A stretch of 64,000 nucleotides of DNA, from assembly GCF_001577835.2 (NCBI RefSeq), contig NC_029547.1, positions 60,737,830 through 60,801,829 on the forward strand, read 5' to 3'. The DNA comes from Coturnix japonica (Eukaryota; Chordata; Aves; Galliformes; Phasianidae). A model generated the notes under the pieces. That model did no database searches, was not told the origin of the DNA, and saw only the letters and a list, made by a program, of their open reading frames with translations. Below are positions 34,023-46,741 of this stretch, piece after piece (position 1 is the stretch's first letter; each line of letters starts with the position of its first letter). The position numbers were made by a program, and so were the translations under genes.

Positions 34023-36544
34023 GTTTTCCTTTTTTGCTTTTCATTCCCATCTGTGCTTATCTTAAGCACAAGGAAAAATCAAAGCTCTCTTATTCTGGCA
34101 AATTTTGTGATAATACGCTTAAGAATGATAATTTTTTCCAACTTTTTTGCAAAAATACTTTTGCTTCTCCTTGAGTTGCTGTTATCTGACATGTGATACT
34201 GGTGGCAAGGTGTACATAGAGATTTTTAAAATATATGTTTCTGTATTTAAAAGTTTGTTCTGTTCTTCCTCATCCATATTTGGTGCTGTTCAGAACTGCT
34301 GGATTTTAGTTAAAAGTTCTATGATGAACCGCAATGGGCTCGCTGAAATATTGTCCTTGAGCAGTCTTGGACACTATTTGTTTCCATTGGTAAGTCTGTG
34401 AAGCCAAAAGAGATGCTTTGGTGCCTGTGGTCTCCATAGTGAGCTGCCTCCAACCTTGGGAAGATGGAGTAAGGAATTTATGGCCTACGTTAGACCAACT
34501 TGTGGACTCATTTCTCCCCCTTGGGTTAAAATTCATTTGTATGTGTGAGAAGAGGGAATGACAAAGCTGTAATAAAGCCTATTATGTAGCCATTGTTTTA
34601 TCTAATTCCACTCAACTGGCAGGCAGTGTTTGTGCATTCAGTTCATCACTAAGAGCCCAAAAGTCTGTAGCTGCCACAAACACACACGTGGAACAGAGCA
34701 CCACTATGTAGGAGGATACACTTAACAGATAAATAAGTGACAGAAAAGCTGCAAGACTCATTCATTTTCCCAGACTGCATCATTTTTTTTCCCCCCAAAC
34801 TTCTGCCATTATTCCCGTCTCTAGGAAAAATCACTTCTGCTGCCAATTACAGCTAAATACAGACAATATTTTAATCACTGTGCCACTGCAACACTATTTG
34901 TTTTACCCAGAGCATCTTACTCAACATTTGCTCCAACTGCTATGATGTCTTAGCATCCACTTCTAACTTATGGAAAGCTTTTTTTTTCTGCCCAAATTGT
35001 CATTTTCCTTTCCTCTGTGTTAATCATTATATTTCATTTTGCATTGAAAAGTTTGTGTTTTTTTTTTTTAAATGTTCTTTTCCTTCTTAATTCAACTAAG
35101 CATATGTTCATGCCACCAGTTATAAGTATCTTGAATCAAAATCTCTACCAAAATGCACTGCAGCAATTATGCAAATAAGCCGACTGAATGTTTTTAGCAT
35201 TAAAAAATTAGTATACTGTGTTTAAGAATAAATAAAAAGTTATAATGGATTTTAAATACTTATGATAAGTTGTTTATCACAGAAAATCAGTAAAGCAACA
35301 ATTTTATGTTATTTCCTCCACTAATTTTCTCTTGGCTTGCAGCATGCTGTTATGACTAAGTGATCTGAGATGCAATTGGGTGTTAAATACTTCTCTAACT
35401 CCAGTAAGTGATGAACTTGTAACCGTAAGAGAAGCCACTGGCCAAAAGTGAGAAAGTTTACTTAAGCCTTTACAATTTAGTGTATGTAAACAGGTAGGGA
35501 TAAGAATGCAGCACCAGTTCCCTGGAAGTATGGGCCTTCATGACTCATCTAGAAAACTTAGGACATGTTGTGATGGTCTGCTTTTAGGCTGCTCAGCACC
35601 ACGTAGCCACTTGCTCAAGGCCCTCCAGCAAGATGGAAGAGAGAAGTAGAAAGAGGAAGTGAGAGACCTTGTGGGCTGAGACAAAGACAGTGTAATGGGT
35701 AAGGGCAGAACAACACACAGGCAAAGGAAAACAGGGCATTCAGACACTCCTTCCCACTTTAGGCCCCTGGCTGGCAGGGCAGTGGGGGAATTAGAGAAGC
35801 CCTTGGCACCGTCTCATCATTGTCATCACAAATCCAAAATGCAGCACTGCACCAGAATCTTGGATGAATACAAGCTACATCGCAGCCCACAACAGTACAA
35901 ATGTGAAGATCCACAAAGGTTCTCTGTGGACAGCAGCCTTTGGCTTGAATCAGACTGCGTATCCACAAGGGGCGCATTTTCCCCAACTACAAATGCTGTA
36001 GCATTAAACTGCTTAGATGTGAAACTGTGATTGGAATGTAAATCAGTAACCAGTGCTTCTGCCTTAGGAATTAACATCTCTGTGATAATGCCAAAGTCAT
36101 TCACTGAGATAAGCTTCCAGGACCTAGTGTGAAAACAGGGACATATTTCTGGGGGATTTTCTGTGGTCCTGGATGTAAGAATGCAGTGTGTCTCACTAGA
36201 TTTGAAGCTTGTATTCTTGATACTGCACATTCTATAGTGAGAGAAGAAAAGGATGAGAATTTTGAACACCTCTGTGAAGAAATTCAAGAATCTTGGAAGA
36301 GATATGTGTTTTACTGTTGAAGATTTTAAGGCTGAAACTACAAAAGCCAGACCAAATTCTTTCAGCAATCCTGAAGACACTTGGAGTGATTCCTGGCCCA
36401 GGTGTTAGACAAACCAACCAGACAGACTCCTGGTTGGCAGACAGATGGTGAATTCTGACCAGATCTTCCTTGACAAAGGGTAAGTTTTCCTTTCCCCAGA
36501 CTTGTTCTCCAGGGCCTGGGATTCCAGAGAAGCAGCCTTAGCAG
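34023..36544. other. AT-rich intergenic sequence
   Basis: No gene was recognised. A 184-codon minus-strand open frame at 35826-36380 is the longest here; it has no motif I know, and mid-frame methionines and composition do not favour coding. Confidence 0.5.
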
Positions 36545-36712
36545 TAAGGACTGAAACAAAAAAGGTGTCCTGTAACTCCGCCTTCTCTGTGTCCTTTAGT
36601 TACCAGGGCACCCACTTTATTTTGCAGCAGGCCCATATTCCCTCTGTTTTGCTATTGATATACTTAATGAAGCCTTTCTTGTTCTACTTGACCTCCCTTG
36701 CATGCCAGAAAG
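36545..36712 (-). mobile_element. CR1 LINE internal fragment
   Basis: The minus strand resembles the CR1 ORF2 linker between endonuclease and reverse transcriptase, in the region that in reverse reads like AAGCCTTTCTTGTTCTACTT and CCCTCTGTTTTGCTATTGA. It is old and short. Confidence 0.45.
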
Positions 36713-39700
36713 TTTAGTGGAGACTGTCCACTGGATAGAAGGAAGTTCAGTTCTTCTTTCTTCTTTCTCCATCTATTGAAGGAAAGGCTGTCAGACAATT
36801 GTCTTATCCATTTTGAGATTTTCCAGCTGGCAAGTCATCCTCTGCTTTCTACCGAAACAGTCAAACTATGTGCTGGATTCATTGGTCAAAGACTCGCTGG
36901 AAAGTGGAGGGAAATGATGGGAGAAGACATTCATATAGCAAGAAGTAGCCTAATTAAAGGACTTTAGATCTATATACACAGTATACTCAGCCTTGTTAGA
37001 ATATAAATGAAGCCTTTTTTCCTTCTAATCAATACACTCACTAGAATGCTAAGGATATTTCTGAAGTAGATGGGAGTCAAATGGCAGCCTCAAGCTTTTG
37101 CCTTAAGTAACAGAAGTGAAACAGCGGTGGATTTTTTCTTTTTTTCTTTTTTGTTTAGCAATTTATTTCTGTGCCTCAACATGAATCTGATGAAATTCAT
37201 AACCCTTTTTCTGATAAGACAGTTGCAACATAGAAATCAATTACAACAATGTGCTTTCCAGCTTTTATTACTTCATTTAATTAACTGACAATTCAGAAGG
37301 ACACAGACAATAGAGCTGTAGCAGAACAGCATTACAATTAAAACAAATTCCTATGAAAAGCAATTATAATCGTTGTTGAAAATCTAGGAAGGGTCAACCT
37401 TTTGTTCAGAACAGGCTGCATTTTAAGAAAGTAGTTGCAATGAAATTATGTGGTTTGTAGTTTTCATTTTTGAACAAGGAGAGAGGAAAATCCTTATGAT
37501 AAGACAGGATCTGGAGGGAACACTCCCACAGAGAAAATAATTTACCCATCAACAAGCACATGTCATCCACTTTTCACACTTTTCATTATTCTGTTATGCC
37601 CATCAGAACAAAATGCTTTTTTGTCATGCTCTCTTTCTGTTTGCACTGGTTTGAGTTCCTGCTTCAGTATATTAAGACTTGAAGGACAAAATAATCTCTC
37701 ATATATACCTTTTTGTGTGTGGTTCTCAAGATGCCATGCTCTTTCAGTAAGCACTCCTTTTTTTCAAGACATTGTCTTGAACATGCACCTTCTGGTGTCT
37801 TAAGTTGATGGTAGTATTGAATGACAAAATGGATGTATGCTGGTTAATCACATTCCCTAGGGCAAGTTTGGTGTTTTAAATTTTCCCAGATAAGCCCATA
37901 CTTCAGAAATAGTTCCCAGTGACTGCTGAATATGAAACACTATCTGGCCAATAACTATCACATTTGCTTCAGTGACATTCATAGCAAATCCTTCTGGCTT
38001 CTGTCCCAAAGCTGAAGCTGGGAATATGGCACTCCCAAGCATTTGGATCATGTATGAGCAAACAAATTTTGATTAAAACGTGAAGCTGACACAATTCAGC
38101 ACTGTGGCAAATAAAGCAAACAATGTCAGATCAAATTTCCTTTGATAGCATTGGAAATTTTAAAAGTAGATACTCGTTACTTTATCTGTTAAAGATCTGG
38201 AGACTCTATGGGAATTCTAAGTTTCTTTCAGTAAAGTTTGATTAGGGATTAGAGAAACTATGGAACCTACTTTGGCAGTCTTGTATAAGGACCAAAGGGA
38301 AATGTTTTTGTACTAGTAGTCTGAGTGCTCAGCACTTGAGTTGACACACTTGACAGCCTGACGATGTGTAGTTTGCATTCATTTCAGCATCTCTCATTTA
38401 TAATCAAAGGCAAAGAGAAAAATCTTCATAGATTCATTAGGAGATGAATCGTTTATCAGGCATTGCAAAAACGCTAATTAAATGAAACATTAAGAGGTCC
38501 TTTTATGCAAAACACTATTGAATTGCAAAAAAGACAGGAGTCTGGTTGCTGTGCACCTTTCATGACAGTTTTCTTTCATATAACTTCACTCTTCTGCAAG
38601 AGCATCTATTCTACCGTTGTTGGATATGTTGACCTCAGGGCAGACTGTTTCTGTCACCACATTGCTGTCATCTTCTGGAACATTTTGGGCAGCAAAGGTT
38701 GCCTTTCTTTAAAATAAAATAAAAATGTTGTTTCTTGTAATAACAATGCCTATTACTACATACCAATCTGTATACAAAACTATCATTTGTCATGTAGGGG
38801 TGACAGAGCCACAGCTCCTTGGCTTTATGATCCTGAAGAGAAATGGTAGAACATTCCTTTCAAAAGGTGAATATTGTTATCATATTTCCCAGGGAGTTAG
38901 AGGCCCAGAGGTTTTGCTTACATTTTAGAAATGTTGAGTTCCAGCCTTATGCTTGTGTTACTAGCTCGCAGCTGTGACTTCTCCACATTAGGCAACACTG
39001 ATCTGATATTCTTTAGCAAAATGTGATGGCCTGCCAAACTCACTAAAGCCAAGACAGTGAGACTCTAGAAGGTCCATTAGAGTGCAGGCTCTTTTGTAGG
39101 GGTCTGTATTGTGTCACCAACCCAATTGCATGGTATATCTGTGGAAAAATATAATAATCAAAAGCATTATCTGCAGTGCATAAGAACTGATGCACTGCAT
39201 AGATGCACCACAGGTTGGTATCTTTTAAAGAGGAAATGTCATTTGGTTTTAGTGGTAGCAATACTTTACATAATGGAGGTAATCTATTAGTTTTTGTACA
39301 TACAGTGAATAGCTCTCATATCAGAAGTAACAGACTACATGTATGATAATAGTCTTCCTCTAATAAAATAAGAAGGTGTGCTCTCCATTACTTGTGCTTC
39401 TTGAGTTATATAAATAGCAAAGTAATTGGAAAATAGCTCAGAAAAATATAACTTCCACTTTAGGGACTGATGAGGTAAGTAAGATCTTCTAGCTGGTGAT
39501 TATAGCTTTAACTAGCTGAATTTATCCCCTAGGGATTAATTAACAAACCAGCTCCTGCAGACTCATGTAATTCCACAGGTACTTATAGTAGGTGCTAAGT
39601 CATCTAATTTTTTTTACACTAGTTTTAATTTCTTTTTCTTTTTACAACCCGTTCCAGTATTTTGTCACCTTATTACTCTATTACTTTTCCCCTTGATTTC

Positions 39701-41990
39701 TAAAGTTGAAAATGTACCCTTCTAAGAACAGAGGCAGAATAAGGCTTTACCTCAGGAATTTCTTATATCTAGGGGAAAAGGAGCTTAGACCAAATCTCCC
39801 TTACTGCCAGATCTGTTGAGCAGTAAGGCCAAGTCCTTTGCAGTGACTCAGTATTTCTCAGTATTTACCAGACCAACCTGTGCTTTCCCACCATGAGTTA
39901 CCAGCCTCCCCTCACCCAGTCCAGATAGTACAGGAGATAAATAAAGCCCTTTCTTTTTTTGTAGCCAGCCATCTATGTCTGCATGTGAGAAGGTTTTGTG
40001 ATGCAGATAATGCACTGTACACCTTCCCCAGTGTGACAACAATGTAATCTTTGTGTATTGAGTTTATAATTGAAGATAGTGTGATGCCCTTTTAGAGTAC
40101 ATAAATTCTAGAGGTAAGCATTATTAAAAGTATATATTTTGGATTACTACTCATTAATTTACTTTGCCATCCAATATTGGTGGGTGCTATACTAGTTACA
40201 ATATGGGTCTTCTATAGTGAGTTTATAAAAGTATAACATTCCCAGAAATTTATGAAAACAACCATACTCCAGAGAATTTTGGGTGCTTCTGAATAGCTAA
40301 AGAATAAGCTATTATTCTGTTAAGAATAAACTATAGGTATTACTTCTAAAAAAAATTATAATTAGTAGTATTATTGGTCCAGAGAAGTGTAGTTCTGGAG
40401 AGCACAAATCTTTCTGTTGAGACTGTGACCTAATGGGGCCTGATTTTAATGAATTTGTCAGTGACTGGCCAATGTGACAGTGTTTTTCTTTACCTGTTAA
40501 TCATGGCGCAGACTAGTGGTTTCCTTCAGTATAACTGCAAACTGTGTATTGCACCCTGTGTTCCCACCCACTGAGACAATGTCAAGTAGTCCAGTGAAGT
40601 ACCATGCATTGCATAAAAGAAGTCTGAAGCTTAGCGGAGAAGAGCCTTTCCAGGGAACATTTCTGTCCCTGGCAAATGCAGTATTCTCAGTGCAGTGGTA
40701 GATGTGATGCTTGCGTTTTCATGTCATGCTGAAGTCAGTACTGCAGCATGCTGCAGTTCATAAATCAGATGATCAGATTGAAAGAAAATTAAGTGGATTT
40801 TTAACACAATCTACCATTAAGCTTCTCCCACAGATTTACTGCATTTGATAGTCTACTGCAGAGGAAGGTACAGTGGTGCAAGTCGGTCAAAACCTTCTGA
40901 GGATATCAAATGCAAGTGCAGAAGACACAACAGATTTCAAGAAGCTTGGGAGAACTGACATTCAGCCCATCCATTTCTGCTCCCAGCAATCCAGCAGGAT
41001 TTCATCCTGTTTCTTCCTTTTTTTGAGGTAGCAAAACCAACATTATTTTCCCTTCCTAGTGAACAAGATCCTGGTTTATAGGATAATGAGTTCATGACTT
41101 ATGAATCTTATTTCAGGTCATCCCAGGATGCATAAGCACTTGTGAAAGCACTTGGCTGTGGGAGAATGAGAGTAGCAATATTAGGTTATGGCCTGTGTCC
41201 TAGAAAGTTGATCTCTGACACAGATTTGGTGAGTTCACGCAAGCCTCGGGAGCTGAGAGTAGCTTTCAAACTCAGCAGTTTGCCTTTCTCCACTTAATTG
41301 CTGTGGTGCAGTTACAGAGGAGTTTGAATACTAGTGTTTTCCTTAGAAAACATGTTTCAGAAGCAGATATTCGGTATCAGATGCCTTTGTAATAACAGTG
41401 ATGTGCACCTGGTGAAATCTATTTCCATTATACTGGAATTTGGCGAGATTAGGCTGACCAGTATCCCCACCAATTATCTGCACATACTGTGCAAATGATA
41501 GTGAAGGAAAAGGCTGTCTGACACTTTGCATGGAGAGTAAATGCCACATCAGAATATGACCCAGATTTTTCTGTGTGTCTGTGGGCTCCATGCCACAAGG
41601 GAGGAGTGAGAGTAAGTAGATGCAAAATGCCTGCTGGAATCTTCTCTTCCTGGCTGTAATGGCTTATATTTTCAGTTCAGGAGTGGGTTGGTCTGAGTGG
41701 ATAACCTGTTGTGAAGACTTGGCAATGAGGGTGTTGGGATTGGTGCTGAGAATACTGTTGTTTCCTTTTTTCCCCCTCAGCTTAGTTTCCTTCACAGCCC
41801 TTTGAAAAAAGGTGACCAGCTACAATAAGGGAAGCAGTGCAAATTTTCTCCACTTTCCCCAGTAAATTTTGCCACTCCACGGAAGTATTTATTTGGGTTT
41901 CATTTTGGATCAGTATGATACACATCATGACATAAGCCCTAAAGTAAATTTTAAAATGACATTCAGAACAACTGTCTTGACAAACAAAGC

Positions 41991-42040
41991 TTTTTTTTTC
42001 TTTTTTTCCATTTTTTTTCCATTTTTTTTCTTTTTTTTTT
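41991..42040. repeat. T-rich run with C or CCA interruptions
   Basis: T8-10 blocks are separated by C or CCA over 50 bases. Confidence 0.9.
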
Positions 42041-42267
42041 CATTACCATATTTTGCTGAAACATGAAGCAAACTTACAGACAAACCTGACTTGTCATGTG
42101 CTTCATGAATCATAACAGCAGCGCTAGTTCATTTCCCATCCATAATCATGATCATATATATTAAAATAAATTACAACACATTTTTTTTTCCTGGTTATTC
42201 TTTTCACCTTTTAAAAACAATATTACATTTAATACTTGAAGTAAGAAAAAGAACAAAACAAATATAA

Positions 42268-42300
42268 TTTTTTTTTCTTTTTTTTCTTTTTTTTTTTTTC
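42268..42300. repeat. T-rich run with C interruptions
   Basis: This is an almost pure T stretch with two isolated C. Confidence 0.9.
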
Positions 42301-43274
42301 ACACACAAACATATACATATGAACTACATGTGCTTGCAAATAGATTTCAGTAACTGTGATGATATTCTAATATTTATGCACTATGGCATTCCCTCCCCAA
42401 CGAATGAGAGACTTGACTTGCTATCGTATGTACTTGCCTGTAAGCCATCTTCCTACCATATAAGGCTGTAAGCTCACCAGATCACTATTGTCATTTACTA
42501 CCTATTTATACAGTGCCCAGTGTCATGAGGACCAAGTGTTGTTCTTAAGATTCAAAATGACATAAATGAATGACTTAAGAAGCCATAACATTTTGCTTTC
42601 TGGAAAGTGAAAATTATTAACGTGTACAAGTTGACAACCACACAACTGCCTTGAAATCTCAACTCATTGCTCTTGGCCTATATGAAAGCAGGTAGTGTTG
42701 CTGACTTGCAGATACCACACATAGAAGTAGGCAGACATTTATTTTTTTTTTACTTTTTTTTCTTCCCAGAATCCATATTTTCTAATTCTCCAGCTCAATT
42801 AACAGTGACAAATATTAAAGCAATCCAGAACAAAAGCTATGCCACAAGGTGAGAATTAATTAAAACATAAATTCTGCTTATTTCCCACTGTACCTCTTCA
42901 TAATGGCAAGAAATCTATATTACTTTATCAAATTTCCAGTGTAACCACAGAGTAACATAATGGATATTGAGGGGATTTCTCCTGATACACACTGCCTCAC
43001 TAGAGTAGAGAAACTAGTTTTAATCTCTTGCTCCAGCACTTCTGTTTCATTACAATCTTGGTGCCAGTCCAAACAAATACAAATAATGAAGTTACGAGGT
43101 AAAAGTCTGCTCTTTTGTACTCTTCTACAAGCTGTTTGAATATGAAGGATAAAGTGTCCTTAAGTTGAAACCAGATTTTTCTTGCTTATGCCAGCTCTTT
43201 CCTTATTCTGCTGAGGCTATAAATAAAGATTTCTATTTCCAGCTGGCCTTATCTTCAACCACCTGCTTCCAGTT

Positions 43275-43335
43275 AAAAAAAAAGGAAAAGAGAGAGAGAG
43301 AAAAAAAAGAAAGAAAAAGAAAGAGAAAAAAAAGA
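43275..43335. repeat. Purine-only A/G tract
   Basis: About sixty bases consist only of A and G, with a central (AG)5 and AAAG units. Confidence 0.9.
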
Positions 43336-43844
43336 CTCAGAGTCATTCAACCTGCAGATTGCTTTTGGCATGTAGCTATCTCAGTAGCAGTAGCAAGAAC
43401 CTCACAGACACTTGTTTATTTCATTTGCAGGAGGAGGCTTATCCAAGCTTCATCCTTTTTTAGAATTGTTTTTGGTTTGAAGAGCATTTAAGATTGTGCT
43501 TTGAGATCTAGATTCCAAAAAGCACGTGAGCATACAGTGAAACTTAACTGAATCCAAAGATCTTCATTTGGGATTGTTGTCATTTGCAACCGAGGAGAGG
43601 GCAGAGCTAGAAAACAAAAGAAGCATGTATCATCAAACCAACTAGCTGGGATTTTTCTAAGCTGCCAAGGGAAACTGAGTTTGTAATTCTCATTACAGGT
43701 GATAGGAGCAGGGTATCCAAACTGCTTGGCTAACTTGAAAAATCTCATTCATTGTTTCAGTGAATCTGCAGTATTCAGGACCTTTCATTCTTCCGAAGAT
43801 GCCTCTTTAATTCCTCTATAATTAAAATTTAAATTATTGTATGA

Positions 43845-43874
43845 TTTTTTTTCCTTTTTTTTTTTTTTTTTTTT
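43845..43874. repeat. Poly-T run
   Basis: T8, CC, then T20 in a row. Confidence 0.9.
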
Positions 43875-45326
43875 ACTTCTTCCTTCTTTAGCTCTCTTCT
43901 ACATCTTTTCAGCATGAAGGGCAACCATTTGGGCCACTGAAACCAAATCAGATTGTGTGTATCCAGTGCTAGCCCATACTTCGTCGTTCATAGGGTAAGT
44001 CTAGAGATTATCTTAAAGTAATACTTCTGTGCAGGTTCATGTGCTTTAGAGGACCAGAGATACAGCTGGCAGAGGAGGGACAGCTTGACGGTATTCCTTT
44101 TCTTGTAACTCCATGTCAAGACAAGTATTGAACCAAGAGGATGGGAATAGGCAGAGCAGTCATCATGCTAGCCCAGTGCAAATTGGGATCACTCAAAGGA
44201 AAAAGATTAAGTAATGCAGACAAAACAGGCTTCCCCTTCCTCATTTCTTGCTGTGTACTACTGCTCTGGAAGAAAGTGAAATTCTGTATTAATGCTGACT
44301 TCCTATTGTGTCTTGTATACCTTGACTAAATTTGGTGAACTGGGTGTGCAGCTTGGCTTTTGTACTTTCCTTAATGACAATATCATTGCTACCACAATGG
44401 GTGATGCAAAACCATGCTGCAAGAAATAAGGGAAAGAAAAAATAAAGGAAAACAGTTCTGTGTGGTCTAAGAATCTTCTGGCTTATTCCAGTTGTGTCCG
44501 TAGCTGCTGACTGTGTTGACCCTGAGAGTATGTGTGAATAGTGAGGGAGGGTGGACCAGACAGTAAAAGCAGTCTCCCCTGTCTGTATCTAACTGAGGTG
44601 GTGTCTCAAGCTAATCCTTTCTAAGAAAAATGTTTGTAAGTTAATGTGAAAGTAGGAAGGAAAAAAACAAAACTGAGAACCAGCCCCAAATCTCTATATG
44701 GCTAAGCTAGGGCACTGGTTATTCCTCATTCCCCCTTTATCACTGTAAACTCCTTTCCTAAGACACTGCCTGTAATGTCCTCTTTAACTTATTCTTGGAA
44801 AGGAGAAATACCCATCCATTATGAAAGAGAAGAATGAAGCATTGGTCTGTGGAAGTGGAATTCCCAACATATTAGTAGACAATTGAGCCCACTTCAGCCC
44901 AGATCTTACAAAGTGTGTTGACAAAGATAATGGTGTACCTGCTTCTTCAAGCGGCTCTGCTGGTTTCAGTATTTCTGTTGTCTCTCTACAGAACTACTGC
45001 TGCTCAGTCTTGTTGCGCTGACTGCCAGGGAAGACCAGGTATGGCCCTAAAAAGCTACCACACAAAACAGAAGGAGGGAAGACACCTTTGTTCCCTGTTG
45101 TAGTGACAGGTAAGCACTGTCTGCCTGCCTCCAAATAAATGACAGGGGAGCCATGTGTGATAGCTGTCTCTTCACAGCCTGATTCTTTTCCTCCAATATG
45201 ATACTCCCTTACAGTAAGGTAAAATGCAGTTTTCCTTTATGTCTCAAGCAGACAGAGAAGTGACTGGGAGCAAGTAAGAGGCAGAATAGGTGTGCAGTCA
45301 GCTACTGTCCTTTTATTCTGTATTTA

Positions 45327-45348
45327 AATAATAATAATAATAATAATG
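45327..45348. repeat. (AAT)n microsatellite
   Basis: About seven AAT units. Confidence 0.9.
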
Positions 45349-45851
45349 AAATTGTCAAAAGGGTGATTGTCTAGGTCTGACCCTGGCACTGCATTCCCGC
45401 ACAGTGAGTCTGTGTCCCAGAAATATATGCACAACTACACGGAGCAAGATACAAGCCTGTCTTACAATCCTGCTCTTCTCATTTTCCTTGGGAGGGGCCA
45501 TACGCTATGCCAAGTCCACGGTGAGATCAGTAGGCTGCAAAAAGTAGAACAATGCTAAAAGCAGGGAGCAAACAATGGTTGTTAAAACTGTATACCGACT
45601 GAACTTGGGGCAATACACACAATGCTGACAGCTCTGCAAGGTGGTGCTCTGCAAGAGCAAGCAGTAATTTCCATCGCCAAGACATATTTCACTTAGGTAA
45701 CTAAGCATGTTAATGCTCAGAAATCCTCGTGGTACACTAATAATGCATTCACTTTTTAGAATCATTCTAGAGGGTAGAGGGGAAATCAGCCATTCATATT
45801 TAATCCTAAAAGCACATTTTTGCTAGATGTGGGGTTTTTTTTGGGTTTTTC

Positions 45852-45868
45852 TGTTTGTTTGTTTGTTT
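45852..45868. repeat. (GTTT)4 microsatellite
   Basis: Four GTTT units follow a T/G-rich stretch. Confidence 0.85.
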
Positions 45869-46272
45869 TATTGTGACATATAATATGAAATAATCTGCTG
45901 CAACTGCCTAGAATCGATGAGAATTTTTGCTTCTAACATTGATTTTAACATTTAACATGAACTGACTGCAGGGGTAATAGGTTGCTAATTGAAAAATAAC
46001 AATTACAAGGGAAAGGCACATGCAAATGTTTTTAATGGGCAGTTCAGAAACGCTTTGTTTTATCCCCATTTGTTTCTATAACTGCCCACATTAAGGTACA
46101 GTAGAGTTTTGGGCTTCAGTGCAGTGGTTATTGTATCAGTAAAAACAATTTCCCTGTGCTAACGTTTAGTCAGGGGTTATTCTGTCTAATAATAATGTTT
46201 TACAAACTTTCATAGAACAAAGAGGATTACTCCCAAGCATCTCCATAAATCTCCAGCTGTCTAGTTCAGAAT

Positions 46273-46289
46273 GCACACACACACACACA
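46273..46289. repeat. (CA)8 microsatellite
   Basis: About eight CA units. Confidence 0.9.
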
Positions 46290-46741
46290 AAAGAAAGCTA
46301 CAAAATCCAACTCAAAGCAACTAAGGTGAAAAAAATTCTAACAACCCTTGCATCTTCCTCAGCTGGGTGACCTAAAATGGATCAACAAGGCAACCAAATA
46401 TCAGCTGCTACAAATAGAGATTCTCAAAACTGCCTTGGTCTTGGGTCCTACAGCTATATTAAGGATATACCTGGGGAGCAGAGCTGGATGTACAACTTTT
46501 GGCACATTTCCTTTGATAGCAGTGGAAGATTTTTGTCCTGCTTAGAAAATCTCTGCCAAGAATGTGGATAGTACTTTAGAAAAACAAGCATCCCATTGCA
46601 GGTCAGCCTGACTTCAGTTTCAGAGCACTGAAATCTAATTCTAAGATTAGTCATAGGCTCTTAAATCATGTTAATCTGAAAGTTTGCTTTACATCATTTT
46701 CATATTCTTTTTGGCTAAACACATATACAGTCAATATTACC

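Larger units (their letters stand above)
36713..46741. other. Intergenic sequence between MROH/CR1 block and LINGO2
   Basis: About 10 kb of AT-rich DNA without a recognisable gene, rich in T, A and purine tracts between 41990 and 43875. One short frame with a signal-peptide-like start (44930-45103) is discussed under findings. Confidence 0.55.

Noticed and set aside
35826-36380. A 184-codon minus-strand open frame between the two genes
   Set aside because: It has no recognisable motif, no splice-flanked structure, serine- and leucine-rich low-signal composition, and overlaps other open frames on both strands. Part of the neighbourhood is an old CR1 piece.
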